NCBI GenBank assembly: GCA_031286615.1
Contig: JAITUA010000015.1
Span: forward strand, 496,001-560,000
DNA: 64,000 nucleotides
DNA from: Chryseobacterium sp.
GTDB lineage: Bacteria > Bacteroidota > Bacteroidia > Flavobacteriales > Weeksellaceae
Direction of reading: 5' to 3'
Position numbers and translations under genes: made by a program. The notes under the pieces were generated by a model. It made no database searches and was not told where the DNA came from. It saw only the letters and a list, made by a program, of their open reading frames with translations. Every line of letters starts with the position of its first letter. Positions within the stretch are counted from its first letter, which is position 1. Below are positions 18,480-27,369 of this stretch, in pieces.

Positions 18480-19436
18480 TCAGTGAATTTGCAAACTGCT
18501 GATGTATTCAGAAGGAGTAATGCTTTCCATCTGTTTGAATACCCTGTTGAAAGTAGACTGGTTGGAGAATCCAGCTTCGGTATAAATATACATAAGGGTT
18601 ACTTTCTCAATATCATTTTCAGTAAGCAGCCTTTTTACACACTCAATTCGGTGCATATTCAGATAATTATTGAAGTTGGGATATCCCTTTGTACGGATGG
18701 ACTTTGAGATATAGCTGCTGTTGATATCCATTTCCGCAGAAAGTTTTGAAATATTAAAATTAACATCTTTATACAACTGTTTTTCTCTCATGACATGCTC
18801 AATTTTATCAAACAGTTCATCTGCAAAAGGAGCTTTTTCTGTTACAAGGGTTGGCTGAACTTCTGGATTCAGAGTTTTCTCCTCAATTTCACGGTAAATT
18901 TCAACTCTTTTTATTTTGTCTTTAAAATAGATCAGAAGGGATATTACAGCTACATTGGAAACCATAAGGATAGTATCTGTAATTCTTACATCATCCTGGC
19001 TGTGCAGAGGGAAGTCAAAGCTGAAATTTTTTGTAATAATATATCCTGCTATAATATTCAATAGTACAAAAAGGCTGTAGATAAAAACGTATTTCCTCTG
19101 AAAAAAAACATACGCTGCCAGCGGAATTGGGATAAGCCAGACAAAACTTGCAATAGAGTTGTTCCAGAAAGCAAGCATAATATAAAAATTATACATGGTG
19201 GCAATGATAATATAGGAATGTACCATTACATTTACCGAATACGTTTTGCGTACAATCAGGTAAGTGTAGACCAGTAAAAAAAGTCCTCCAAAGAGATACC
19301 AGGCCATTACTTTATCCGGGACGATAAAAGTAAATATCAACCCAAATACAGCAAGAATCACCGACATCAGAATGTTGTAATAATACACCAGCTGTCTTTT
19401 GTACTGTTCAATTTTTATGTCTTTTGCGGTATTCAT
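18480..19436 (-). CDS. Membrane-anchored AraC family transcriptional regulator
   Basis: A 318-residue protein. The N-terminal 190 residues contain about six hydrophobic helices (VILAVFGLIFTFIVPD, WYLFGGLFLLVYTYLIV, SFVWLIPIPLAAYVFF, FIYSLFVLLNIIAGYII, TILMVSNVAVISLLIYF). The C-terminal AraC domain (about 215-318) reads NFNISKLSAEMDINSSYISK and FSNQSTFNRVFKQMESITPS. The layout is common in flavobacteria and implies DNA binding from the membrane in response to an unknown cue. It may control the adjacent MFS gene. Confidence 0.82.
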   Translation of the reverse strand: MNTAKDIKIEQYKRQLVYYYNILMSVILAVFGLIFTFIVPDKVMAWYLFGGLFLLVYTYLIVRKTYSVNVMVHSYIIIATMYNFYIMLAFWNNSIASFVWLIPIPLAAYVFFQRKYVFIYSLFVLLNIIAGYIITKNFSFDFPLHSQDDVRITDTILMVSNVAVISLLIYFKDKIKRVEIYREIEEKTLNPEVQPTLVTEKAPFADELFDKIEHVMREKQLYKDVNFNISKLSAEMDINSSYISKSIRTKGYPNFNNYLNMHRIECVKRLLTENDIEKVTLMYIYTEAGFSNQSTFNRVFKQMESITPSEYISSLQIH

Positions 19437-19695
19437 TTGTGGTAACAGATAATTTTAAATCATTTCAATACGCTTCGTAACAGTCAAATATCAAAAAATG
19501 ACTGCGGTAAAATGTTGATTGTTAGTTATTTGTGTTTTGGTGAGCCGTTTCCGGTTTTTCATTGATTATTAAGGAATTTGATTTATCAGCGCAGATAACT
19601 TTGCACCAGCTAACTCAACAAGGGTTAATTGATAATATGTCAATTGATCTACGTAATGTATTTATCCCTAAATAATTTTAAACAAATATACTAAA

Positions 19696-20541
19696 ATGAA
19701 GAAAATAAAATTACCTCTTATTGGCATAATGATGTGTATTTCAACAGCTGTATATTCCCAGGTTGGTATCAATACAGATTCTCCTAAAGTAACATTACAC
19801 GTAGAAGGAAAGCCGGATGTCACTACTGTTCCTGATGGTGTAATGGCTCCTAGAGTAACGGGCGATCAGCTGAGGGCGAAAGATGATGTCTATTTAGCGG
19901 CGCAGACCGGAGCATTGGTGTATGTGACTCAAGCCGTGACGATGCCTTCTGCAAAGACGGCAAAGGTAGATAAAGCAGGATATTATATGTTCAACGGAAC
20001 TACCTGGAAGTTTGCATTTGGAGGTAAAGATGATGATATTACCATTGGAGACCTGATCTATTACCATGGAAGCATTCCTGCCAGTACCTCCGGAGCTGGT
20101 ACGTTGGCCAGTACTTATCTTTCTGATCTTCCTGTGTTGGGAGGTTTCTTAAGACTGGATGCTCAGTTTAACAGCAGTTCGGCGGGTACAGGGGCAGCTA
20201 CCACTTTTAATCCAAGACTCTATAACGTAGGTACTTCAGATGTAAAAATCTGGGTTTCGGAAATGTCTACCCATACGGGTGATTCTGACAACGGAAATAT
20301 TAAATTATCACCAGGAGCCTACAGACAGTTTGATGATGGTGTTTATCTTACACAGTCCCACAATGAAACGGTAACATTTGATATTACGATACAGGAACCG
20401 GAGCCAAGATGGTACAGAGTGTATTATGCATTCCGTGTAGATAACAAATCTACAACAGGAAGCAGTGATGCTACTACAACAGATTCTAATACCTCTGATA
20501 ACACAAGAGAATTGTTCCTATCTGTGCAGAGGTTATATTAA
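19696..20541 (+). CDS. Secreted protein with flavobacterial VGINT N-terminal motif
   Basis: A 281-residue exported protein: signal peptide (KKIKLPLIGIMMCISTAVYS) then QVGINTDSPKVTLHVEG, a motif that opens many surface or secreted proteins of Chryseobacterium-like species. The middle contains YYMFNGTTWKFAFGGKDDD, the usual end of that N-terminal module, followed by a beta-rich C-terminal half. No enzymatic motif was seen. A TAACTTTG box at 19596-19603 may be its -7 promoter element. Role unknown; surface structure is possible. Confidence 0.7.
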   Translation: MKKIKLPLIGIMMCISTAVYSQVGINTDSPKVTLHVEGKPDVTTVPDGVMAPRVTGDQLRAKDDVYLAAQTGALVYVTQAVTMPSAKTAKVDKAGYYMFNGTTWKFAFGGKDDDITIGDLIYYHGSIPASTSGAGTLASTYLSDLPVLGGFLRLDAQFNSSSAGTGAATTFNPRLYNVGTSDVKIWVSEMSTHTGDSDNGNIKLSPGAYRQFDDGVYLTQSHNETVTFDITIQEPEPRWYRVYYAFRVDNKSTTGSSDATTTDSNTSDNTRELFLSVQRLY

Positions 20542-20636
20542 CAGAACGTTTTTCTATGATTCTAAAAATACATTGATTCTATAAAAAATCAACAGATCAG
20601 GTGGTGAAAAAATCTAATGAGATTTGTGTTTTTTCT

Positions 20637-20671
20637 GGGGCCGGAATACTATGTGATTTCAGCCCCTTTTT
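20637..20671. terminator. Terminator between convergent genes
   Basis: GGGGC (20637-20641) pairs with GCCCC (20662-20666), followed by a TTTTTG run on the plus strand. The stem is short. Confidence 0.5.
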
Positions 20672-20672
20672 G

Positions 20673-21284
20673 TTAATGCATCATTTCATAGGCCTTGATA
20701 AGTTCTGCAATATTGGCAACATCTAGTTTTTGAAAAATTCTTTTTTTGTAAGTACTCACGGTAGACATTTGGATATTAAGCCTGTTGGCAATTTCAAGGT
20801 TTCCGTTTCCGTCAGCCAGAAGCTTGAAGATTTCATATTCACGGGATGACAACTTTTCTACAGGATTGTTTCTTTTGTTTTGAATAATAAGGCCAATCAG
20901 TTCTGCCGGATAAAAATATCCTTTTTCGATTACCGTTTTCACCGCATTTTTGATTTCCTCCTCACTGCTTTGCTTATTCAGGTAACCTTCAGCTCCCTCT
21001 CTGATATATTGGATGGCCACATCTTTGTCATAGCCTGAAAAGATAAGAATTTTGAGGTCATTCTGTATATTTTTAAGCTCCGGAATCATTTTTTTATACT
21101 GAGTTCCCGGCATATCAATATCTAAAATAAGCAGGTCAAAACGTGAACTCCCAAGCTTTTTTTTCACCTGGTCATAGTTTTCTGCAAAATCTATTTTCAA
21201 CTCCGGATAGGCAGTTTCAAGAACCAGAGAGGTTCCTGCCCTTACAACATAATGATCATCAGCGATTAAAATTCTTTCATTCAT
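20673..21284 (-). CDS. NarL/FixJ-type response regulator
   Basis: A 203-residue response regulator. The receiver domain (1-120) has the acidic pair in ILIADDHYVVRAG and the phospho-acceptor Asp in LLILDIDMPGTQ. The LuxR-type helix-turn-helix (about 140-203) reads KLSSREYEIFKLLADGNGNL and NRLNIQMSTVSTYKKRIFQK. It begins 5 bp after the histidine kinase stop codon on the same strand, so the two form a pair in one transcript. Confidence 0.93.
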   Translation of the reverse strand: MNERILIADDHYVVRAGTSLVLETAYPELKIDFAENYDQVKKKLGSSRFDLLILDIDMPGTQYKKMIPELKNIQNDLKILIFSGYDKDVAIQYIREGAEGYLNKQSSEEEIKNAVKTVIEKGYFYPAELIGLIIQNKRNNPVEKLSSREYEIFKLLADGNGNLEIANRLNIQMSTVSTYKKRIFQKLDVANIAELIKAYEMMH

Positions 21285-21289
21285 AGAGA

Positions 21290-24280
21290 TTAGTTTTTAT
21301 TGAGTATGATTTTCACAACCGTTCCCGAAGGCTGGTTTTGGCTGAAACTGATTTCAGCGCTGATCTTTTTCACAAGATGGATAACCATGTGCAGACCCAG
21401 CCCTTTTCCTTTGAAGCTTGGGGTTTCCAGCGTAGGATTTCTGAACAGGTTCATATAAGTGGCAATCTGTTCTGCAGACATTCCGGTACCTGTATCAGCG
21501 ATTATGATTGTGGATTTTTGTTGGTTTTCTGTAATATTCAGGCTGATGTTTCCTTCAAAGGTATTTTTCACCGCATTATCAAGAATGTTATGAATAATGG
21601 CTGTTAAGATACTTTCGTTTACCTTAGAATATATGGTGCGTTCAGCGAGTTGGGTGATTGTTGTTCCCTTTTCCTTGGCAATTTCACAAAATAGCCTGTT
21701 TTTGATTTCCAGGATTCTGTTGATAGGATATTCATTTTCTTCAAAAATATTTTCCGCTTTGTAAAGCTCAGTATATTCTTTTAAATTCAGAGTAAACTGG
21801 TAAAGCTGCTCCGAAGATTTATAAATACTGTCAAAGTATTTTTTCTGAAGCTCCACATCATCAGACTCATGAAGTTTTTGAGAAAGCATAGCGATAAATC
21901 GGATAGGAGTGGTAATATCGTGGCTGATGGTTTCCACTAGTTTTTTCTGATATTCCGTTTCCTTTTGCAGATTGTTTTTTACCACTTCAAGATGAAGAGA
22001 CGTTTCTTTCAGTTCAGAGTTTTTATTACGGACAATTTGCTTTAATGCTTTATTTTTTATTCTTAAAAAGTTGGTGGTCAGCTGAACAATGATAATGATG
22101 ATAATCAATATGATAACAGAAGCAGACACTCTGAACAATAATGTCTGATAAAAAAGAGGCTGAATGTTGAAACGAACTGTTTTAACTTCATACTTTCCGT
22201 CCGGAGAAATAAGGATTCTTATACTGAGCGTATATTCACCTGGAGAAAGATTACTGATGGTATATTTCAATTCATTTCCAGTTGCAATCTGTTCCCATTC
22301 AGTATTTTCCTTTCCCGATATTTTTCCTTCAAGATAAAGGTTTTCCGGATTAGAAAAATAGGGGATATCAATAAAAACATCAGCCGTTTTATAATCATTC
22401 TTTAAATCAAGCATCTGATGAAAATACTGAGGTTCAGCATTTCCGATTTTTACCCTTTCGATATAGATTTTATTCCTTTCCGGATAATAAGTCCGAATGT
22501 TGTTCGGGTTGAAAAACACAAAACCGTCCATTGATGGGAATACAAATTCTCCATTCTCCAAAGCATAGGCATTAGGCTCTGAACTCCCATTGAATTCATT
22601 CGTCAGGAAGCCGTCTCTTTTGGTGAAACGGTAATAGAATACCGGAGTTTTTCTGTTTTCTGCGTACTGAAGCAGTTGTTTTTTAGGAACCTTAAAAAGA
22701 CCATTATTAGAAGAGATCCAGTAAGCACCCTTTTGATCTTCAAGCATATAATGAGCAGATTGCAGGTAGCCATTCCTGTCATTCGGCATCTTGATAAGTT
22801 TGTGGTTTTTGAAAAGATAAAACCCACTTTTATTCGTAGTAATCCAGATCAGATTATCCTTTGTCCTGAAAATACTTTTGATATGAATATTTTTAATTAT
22901 TGGAGTTATTGTATTGCTCTCCAGTTTTATCGAATATAAACCATCACTATTCCCGGTTAAAATTTCATGATCACTGTATTGGAAAAAAATATTGACAAAA
23001 CTTTTAAAATTATAAATGAAATCCGGATGGGTAAACAGATCTTTTTTATAAAGACGAAGCTGAGTACCAGAAAGATCCGTAAATGTAGTTCCATAAAGAT
23101 TTCCGCTTTTCATGAAACTTTCAAACCTGTTGCTGATAAAAGTAGAATCCTTCTTTTTGTACCCTGAATTTTTGTAGTACCTGATAATACTGTTTCTCTT
23201 TCTGATCAGAATGTTTTCAGAATCGTCATACATCATCAGATAATTATCATTACATCCGAAAAGGTGTTTATTGACAATACCATTTTTTCCAAATTCTGTT
23301 CCGTCCTCTGCAATGATGGTGCTTTTACTGAACGGGAGAGAAGCATAATACACATTGTTGGAAAAATCTGCTTCTTTCTTTGATATATAAAAATTGGTAA
23401 GCTTAAGCACATTAAGCCCATTATTAAGCGTTCCCAGATAAAGTTTATTGAAGTCTTTATCAAAGAACATAGAGCAGTAGGAGTGATTGCCTATTTCATC
23501 AAACTTAATAAGAAATTTTAAGCGGAGATCCTTTTCATTACCTTCTAAAATATAAATATTATCATGATTGATGATAAAAGTCTGATTGGTAATCTGCTGC
23601 CAATAAATCTTGGTGTCCGGGTGATTAAAAAGTGTTAGTTCTTCAGAAACAGAGAGCTGTCCTTTATGAATAGAATAGGTTTTTCTTTTCTTCAGGTCAT
23701 TAATAAATAGAGTTTCATTCAGTACAAAAGTATTATTCAGATCCTTGTTGGTAAAGGGGATTGCTATTTTTGTTTCTTTTTTTCCTTCTTTATAGATGAT
23801 GAAGTTTTTTTCTGTAAAATAATAGGCTGAATTTTTAAGCTGTATAAAATAATGAATATCATTATAAAAGCTTGAGGTTATAATATTATTGGCAATTCGT
23901 TGTACAATAGTATTGCCCTTAGAAAAAGCCATTTTATCACTCCCGGTAAGGCTGGAAAGTTTTGGAAACCTGTTTTTAATGATGATTTTATTCTCCTGAA
24001 AATTATTAAGGACCGTAATACTGTCCAGAACCGGATCGCCAATAAATTCCCCGAAATGAAGATTGCTTACCTTGAAATTATTAAACGTAATAAACGAACT
24101 CCCGTCATACCGTACAAGACCGTTCTCAGTGGAGATCCAGATAAAACCATATCTGTCTTTGACAATAGCCTTTGCACTACTTTGCGGAAGCCCATTATCT
24201 ATATTGTACCACGTAGAAGTGTGGCTCTGCCCGTGAATGTTTAAATAGATGCAAGCAAATATAAATGCCCAAACTCTCAT
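21290..24280 (-). CDS. Sensor histidine kinase with periplasmic beta-propeller
   Basis: A 996-residue protein. A signal-like N-terminus (MRVWAFIFACIYLNIHG) precedes two-component-regulator propeller repeats (NIDNGLPQSSAKAIVKDRYG, FIWISTENGLVRYDG, further blades to about 600). A Y_Y_Y-type domain follows (about 620-710), then one transmembrane helix (about 715-740: SASVIILIIIIIIVQL), a coiled coil, the phospho-acceptor His787 in ETISHDITTPIRF, and a HATPase domain with NILDNAVKN, DTGTGMS and GKGLGLHMV. Unlike many Bacteroidota propeller kinases it has no fused receiver or AraC domain; the partner is encoded next door. The ligand is unknown. Confidence 0.92.
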   Translation of the reverse strand: MRVWAFIFACIYLNIHGQSHTSTWYNIDNGLPQSSAKAIVKDRYGFIWISTENGLVRYDGSSFITFNNFKVSNLHFGEFIGDPVLDSITVLNNFQENKIIIKNRFPKLSSLTGSDKMAFSKGNTIVQRIANNIITSSFYNDIHYFIQLKNSAYYFTEKNFIIYKEGKKETKIAIPFTNKDLNNTFVLNETLFINDLKKRKTYSIHKGQLSVSEELTLFNHPDTKIYWQQITNQTFIINHDNIYILEGNEKDLRLKFLIKFDEIGNHSYCSMFFDKDFNKLYLGTLNNGLNVLKLTNFYISKKEADFSNNVYYASLPFSKSTIIAEDGTEFGKNGIVNKHLFGCNDNYLMMYDDSENILIRKRNSIIRYYKNSGYKKKDSTFISNRFESFMKSGNLYGTTFTDLSGTQLRLYKKDLFTHPDFIYNFKSFVNIFFQYSDHEILTGNSDGLYSIKLESNTITPIIKNIHIKSIFRTKDNLIWITTNKSGFYLFKNHKLIKMPNDRNGYLQSAHYMLEDQKGAYWISSNNGLFKVPKKQLLQYAENRKTPVFYYRFTKRDGFLTNEFNGSSEPNAYALENGEFVFPSMDGFVFFNPNNIRTYYPERNKIYIERVKIGNAEPQYFHQMLDLKNDYKTADVFIDIPYFSNPENLYLEGKISGKENTEWEQIATGNELKYTISNLSPGEYTLSIRILISPDGKYEVKTVRFNIQPLFYQTLLFRVSASVIILIIIIIIVQLTTNFLRIKNKALKQIVRNKNSELKETSLHLEVVKNNLQKETEYQKKLVETISHDITTPIRFIAMLSQKLHESDDVELQKKYFDSIYKSSEQLYQFTLNLKEYTELYKAENIFEENEYPINRILEIKNRLFCEIAKEKGTTITQLAERTIYSKVNESILTAIIHNILDNAVKNTFEGNISLNITENQQKSTIIIADTGTGMSAEQIATYMNLFRNPTLETPSFKGKGLGLHMVIHLVKKISAEISFSQNQPSGTVVKIILNKN

Positions 24281-24781
24281 ATATGTGCAAAACTGATCTA
24301 TATCTCCTGCACTAATGCAAAAGACGGTTAATAATGTTTGTACAAGTCAATGTTTTTTTAATGGGCAGGAACGATTGAAAATAAATTTTTATCATTGAAG
24401 TTTTCAGGTCTTTTGTGTTTTATATTTTTTGATTGTGTAAAAATAGTGAAATTATGGCGATAAATCAGTATCTCAAAATCTGTTTTGTACAAGTTTTATC
24501 CCGCTTTGCAGACGATAAGGTACACAAAATTTTCAGAAATATTATGGTATTTCAATAATAAGTGATAAATTTATACTGTATTCATTTTGAAAATCATCCT
24601 ATTAATCTCAGTGCTGTACCGAATTTGTGATTGGTTTTAGGATTTTGCAAATAATAAATATTGATGCTTTTCTATTTTTTTAAGATTTCCTGATGAACGG
24701 TTTTTAGCTGGATTTAATTGCTTTTTGTAGTAAAAGTTTGACAAAAAACCGAGGTTAATTCTACATGGTATCTTTGTTAAG

Positions 24782-24922
24782 GCTTATGAATATTCATACT
24801 TTTGCAAAAATATTTTCACAACGAATAAAGAGGATTTATTGTATAAATAATGATTCTAAGAACACAAACGGCTTTATCTCAAAAACAAAAGAGGCTGCAT
24901 TAAATGTGGGCCTCTTTTTTAT
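24782..24922 (+). ncRNA. Candidate small transcript with own -7 box and intrinsic terminator
   Basis: Within the 738-bp spacer, TATCTTTG (24769-24776) matches the Bacteroidota -7 consensus TAnnTTTG. A 9-bp stem, AAAAGAGGC (24887-24895) with GCCTCTTTT (24910-24918), ends in a T-run. These would delimit a transcript of about 140 nt. The -33 element is not convincing (TTTG lies 28 nt upstream). A 75-codon frame at 24765-24992 reads through the terminator and looks like chance. No known RNA family was recognised. The rest of the spacer (24281-24760) holds nothing I can name. Confidence 0.35.
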
Positions 24923-24958
24923 TCCCCGATTCAAAAAATCAATTTTAAACATACAAAA

Positions 24959-24980
24959 ACCTCCCATAAATACGGGAGGT
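24959..24980 (-). terminator. Terminator of the DUF1349 gene
   Basis: ACCTCCC (24959-24965) pairs with GGGAGGT (24974-24980). On the minus strand the stem is followed by TTTTTGT. Confidence 0.7.
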
Positions 24981-25018
24981 GAATTAAACTGATTGTATAT
25001 TGAAATGTAATTCAATCA

Positions 25019-25666
25019 TTATTTATTATTTTCAAGCCACTTCAGTCTGCGTTCATCAGGCAGATGCTTTACTTTAAAGTTCTCAAAAACCGCATTGAAT
25101 CCCTGTCCGTCTGGGCAGGCGGCCATTAAACCCACCATTACAGGAGTATTATCCTGAAGAGGTGCATTTCGCATCATGATATAATTTTTATCATCAAAAG
25201 AATAAAATATCTCCACAGCATCCAGCCTTCTTACCGCTTTTATCCATACCGAAGGAGGTGTTTTTTCCAATGTGATGACACTCCAGTCACTTTTATTATG
25301 AGTTACCACAGTACTCAGATTATATTTGCCGTCTACAAATTCCACTCCGGCTTTGATGTAATGCTCCTTGTCGGTTCTCAGCATAAGACCCATCTGGTCA
25401 AACCGGGCTTTATAACTGCCGGTGATTTTTACTTTTGCTTCAAATTCGCCACCATAAGTGGCATAATAAAAAGGAGCGTCATCCACGGTAAATCCATAAT
25501 GTGAAACTCTCCAGTAATCACTCTGCGGCGTTACAAACATCGAAAGGCTGTTGTTTTTGATTTCCCATTTTTCAGGTTCATTGAACCATGTCATTTTTTC
25601 CAGGCTCTGGGCAGAAAGCTTTTGAATCAGGAATAGGGCGCAAAAGCCTAAAATCAATTTCTTCAT
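25019..25666 (-). CDS. DUF1349 domain secreted protein (concanavalin-like fold)
   Basis: A 215-residue exported protein: signal peptide (KKLILGFCALFLIQKLSA), then a DUF1349 lectin/concanavalin-like domain over the rest. Recognisable parts are MTWFNEPEKWEIKNNSLSMF, FDQMGLMLRTDKEHYIKAG and the terminal VGLMAACPDGQGFNAVFENF. Family members are often carbohydrate-associated, but no catalytic function is established. It is monocistronic. Confidence 0.82.
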   Translation of the reverse strand: MKKLILGFCALFLIQKLSAQSLEKMTWFNEPEKWEIKNNSLSMFVTPQSDYWRVSHYGFTVDDAPFYYATYGGEFEAKVKITGSYKARFDQMGLMLRTDKEHYIKAGVEFVDGKYNLSTVVTHNKSDWSVITLEKTPPSVWIKAVRRLDAVEIFYSFDDKNYIMMRNAPLQDNTPVMVGLMAACPDGQGFNAVFENFKVKHLPDERRLKWLENNK

Positions 25667-25754
25667 TCTCTTTGGATAAATTCTAAGGGTAAATTATTAT
25701 TTTAGCAAAAGTATTATTAAACCTCATTCGCGTCAATACTGATAAATAACCATT

Positions 25755-26504
25755 ATGGAAATCCGTGAACAGCTCAGCGATCAATTGCTTGATAACGCTT
25801 CCAGAAAATGCATGCTTGATATAGAAGTCTATAAGCAGAGAGCACTTGTGTACTCCCAGATGGAAGGGGCAATCTGTGTATTGAGCGATATGCAGGCGAA
25901 TAAAAGCTATATCTATAAATCTGCAGCAGCTGGTGAACTGGGACTGACTATGGGCGAAAATCCCACAAAAATTGACTCCATCTGGGAAGAAGAGATGTTA
26001 AAAAAAATCCATCCTGATGACCGGCTGAAGAAATATATTCATGAACTCCGTTTTTTCAAATTACTGGAAGCTATGGAAGTAGAACATCGCACAGAATACA
26101 GTGTCGTATCAAAAATCAGGATGAAGGATAAAAATGAAGAATACCGCTGGGTAAAACACCGGATGTTTTATGTGTATTCACCTTTCAATGGCAGATTAAG
26201 ACTGGCTCTCTGTCTTTATAATATTGCCCTGACTTCATCTGCAGTCCCTGATTTTATGATTATTAATACAATAAAAGGAGAAGTTGTTGTAAAAGATAAA
26301 CTTGATTATAAAAATATCCTGAGTCCAAGAGAACTGGAAGTTTTAAAATTTGTAGGAGAAGGCTACGCCAGCAAAGAAATTGCAGATCTACTTTTCATAA
26401 GTGTCAATACCGTAAGCAGACACCGGCAGAATATTTTGGAAAAACTGAAAGTAAAAAATTCTACACAAGCCTTCAAAGACAGTTTTATTGACAATTCAGT
26501 CTGA
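25755..26504 (+). CDS. LuxR-type transcriptional regulator with PAS-like N-terminal domain
   Basis: A 249-residue regulator. The N-terminal 170 residues have a PAS-like outline with MLKKIHPDDRLKKYI and EYRWVKHRMFYVYSPFNGRL. The C-terminal LuxR helix-turn-helix (about 190-245) reads LSPRELEVLKFVGEGYASKE and LLFISVNTVSRHRQNILEKL. No receiver domain is present, so it is not a classical response regulator. It may sense a small molecule or partner through the PAS-like part. Start ATG at 25755. Confidence 0.82.
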   Translation: MEIREQLSDQLLDNASRKCMLDIEVYKQRALVYSQMEGAICVLSDMQANKSYIYKSAAAGELGLTMGENPTKIDSIWEEEMLKKIHPDDRLKKYIHELRFFKLLEAMEVEHRTEYSVVSKIRMKDKNEEYRWVKHRMFYVYSPFNGRLRLALCLYNIALTSSAVPDFMIINTIKGEVVVKDKLDYKNILSPRELEVLKFVGEGYASKEIADLLFISVNTVSRHRQNILEKLKVKNSTQAFKDSFIDNSV

Positions 26505-26587
26505 AATATCCGAAAAGTTCACCATGTTATTTTGTATCTTATGATTAAATTTATACCTTGAATACAGATTAGCAAGATCAATAAGTG

Positions 26588-26941
26588 ATGAAAAGAAGTG
26601 AAGAAATTACCCGTCAATATTTTACCTTTCTGGACAAACATATTAAAGATGTTATTTCCGGAGCTGTTTCCGATTTTATGGAACTGAACGAAATTGCCGG
26701 AGAACTTGCAATCTCTCATAAACATCTCACCGATACGGTTAAAAAGGAAACGGGAGAACATCCCTGTTATTTTTATGATGGAAAAATTATCGAACAGGCC
26801 AAACAGATGCTTGTTAATTCCGATAAATCAGTTGCAGAAATTGCCCGTATTTTTACTTACGACCCTTCCAACTTTTCAAAATTTTTCAAAAAAATGACAG
26901 GCTCTACTCCCGGAGAATTTAGGAATTGTAATCAACTTTAA
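26588..26941 (+). CDS. Stand-alone AraC-type HTH protein
   Basis: A 117-residue protein that is little more than an AraC DNA-binding domain: ELNEIAGELAISHKHLTDTV for the first helix-turn-helix and KSVAEIARIFTYDPSNFSKF for the second, ending MTGSTPGEF. It lacks any sensor domain. It lies 83 bp after the LuxR-type gene in the same direction and could be co-transcribed. A GTG immediately before the ATG is an alternative start. Confidence 0.75.
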   Translation: MKRSEEITRQYFTFLDKHIKDVISGAVSDFMELNEIAGELAISHKHLTDTVKKETGEHPCYFYDGKIIEQAKQMLVNSDKSVAEIARIFTYDPSNFSKFFKKMTGSTPGEFRNCNQL

Positions 26942-27369
26942 CCTGCTTATTTTATTTCTTTAAAATTGCTGTGGCAGGGAATTTGTGACGATTTGCCTCT
27001 CTCGGTAGGGATTTAAACAGGCAGGGTTTTCCATTGTTATTGGCATTTTAGTGAATAATCACCAGAAAACTGCCTGAAAATAATCTTTTATAAATGAGAT
27101 GGTTGTAGGGAATTATCGCCTTTTTTTATTATTTATATATTAATATTTCTTTATTATTTACTTTTTTTATTAAATTTAGGTAAGAAAAAACTAATTAATT
27201 CAATAGGAAAAAGAACGTTAAAAAGATAGAGATATATAAATACTTTGGTTACCAGATCATAAGAATAAATTATTGTGTCTTTAATAATATTTAATCTTAA
27301 TGCAGGCATTCAGGCCCTCTAAATAGTTATATATTTGTTTCTTTTAAACCACAACAAACAAGATTAAGG
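26942..27369. other. A/T-rich intergenic region with hairpin and recurring AGGGAATT-like motif
   Basis: No gene seen in 428 bp. CAGGCAG (27018-27024) pairs with CTGCCTG (27070-27076), extended by TTTTC/GAAAA. G(C/T)AGGGAATT or close variants occur three times (about 26973, 27005, 27105). TATATTTG near 27327 could be the -7 box for the downstream synthase gene. Confidence 0.35.

Noticed and set aside
24765-24992. 75-codon ORF in the spacer before the DUF1349 gene
   Set aside because: It reads through an intrinsic terminator and into a second hairpin, has no recognisable domain, and a non-coding transcript explains the signals better.
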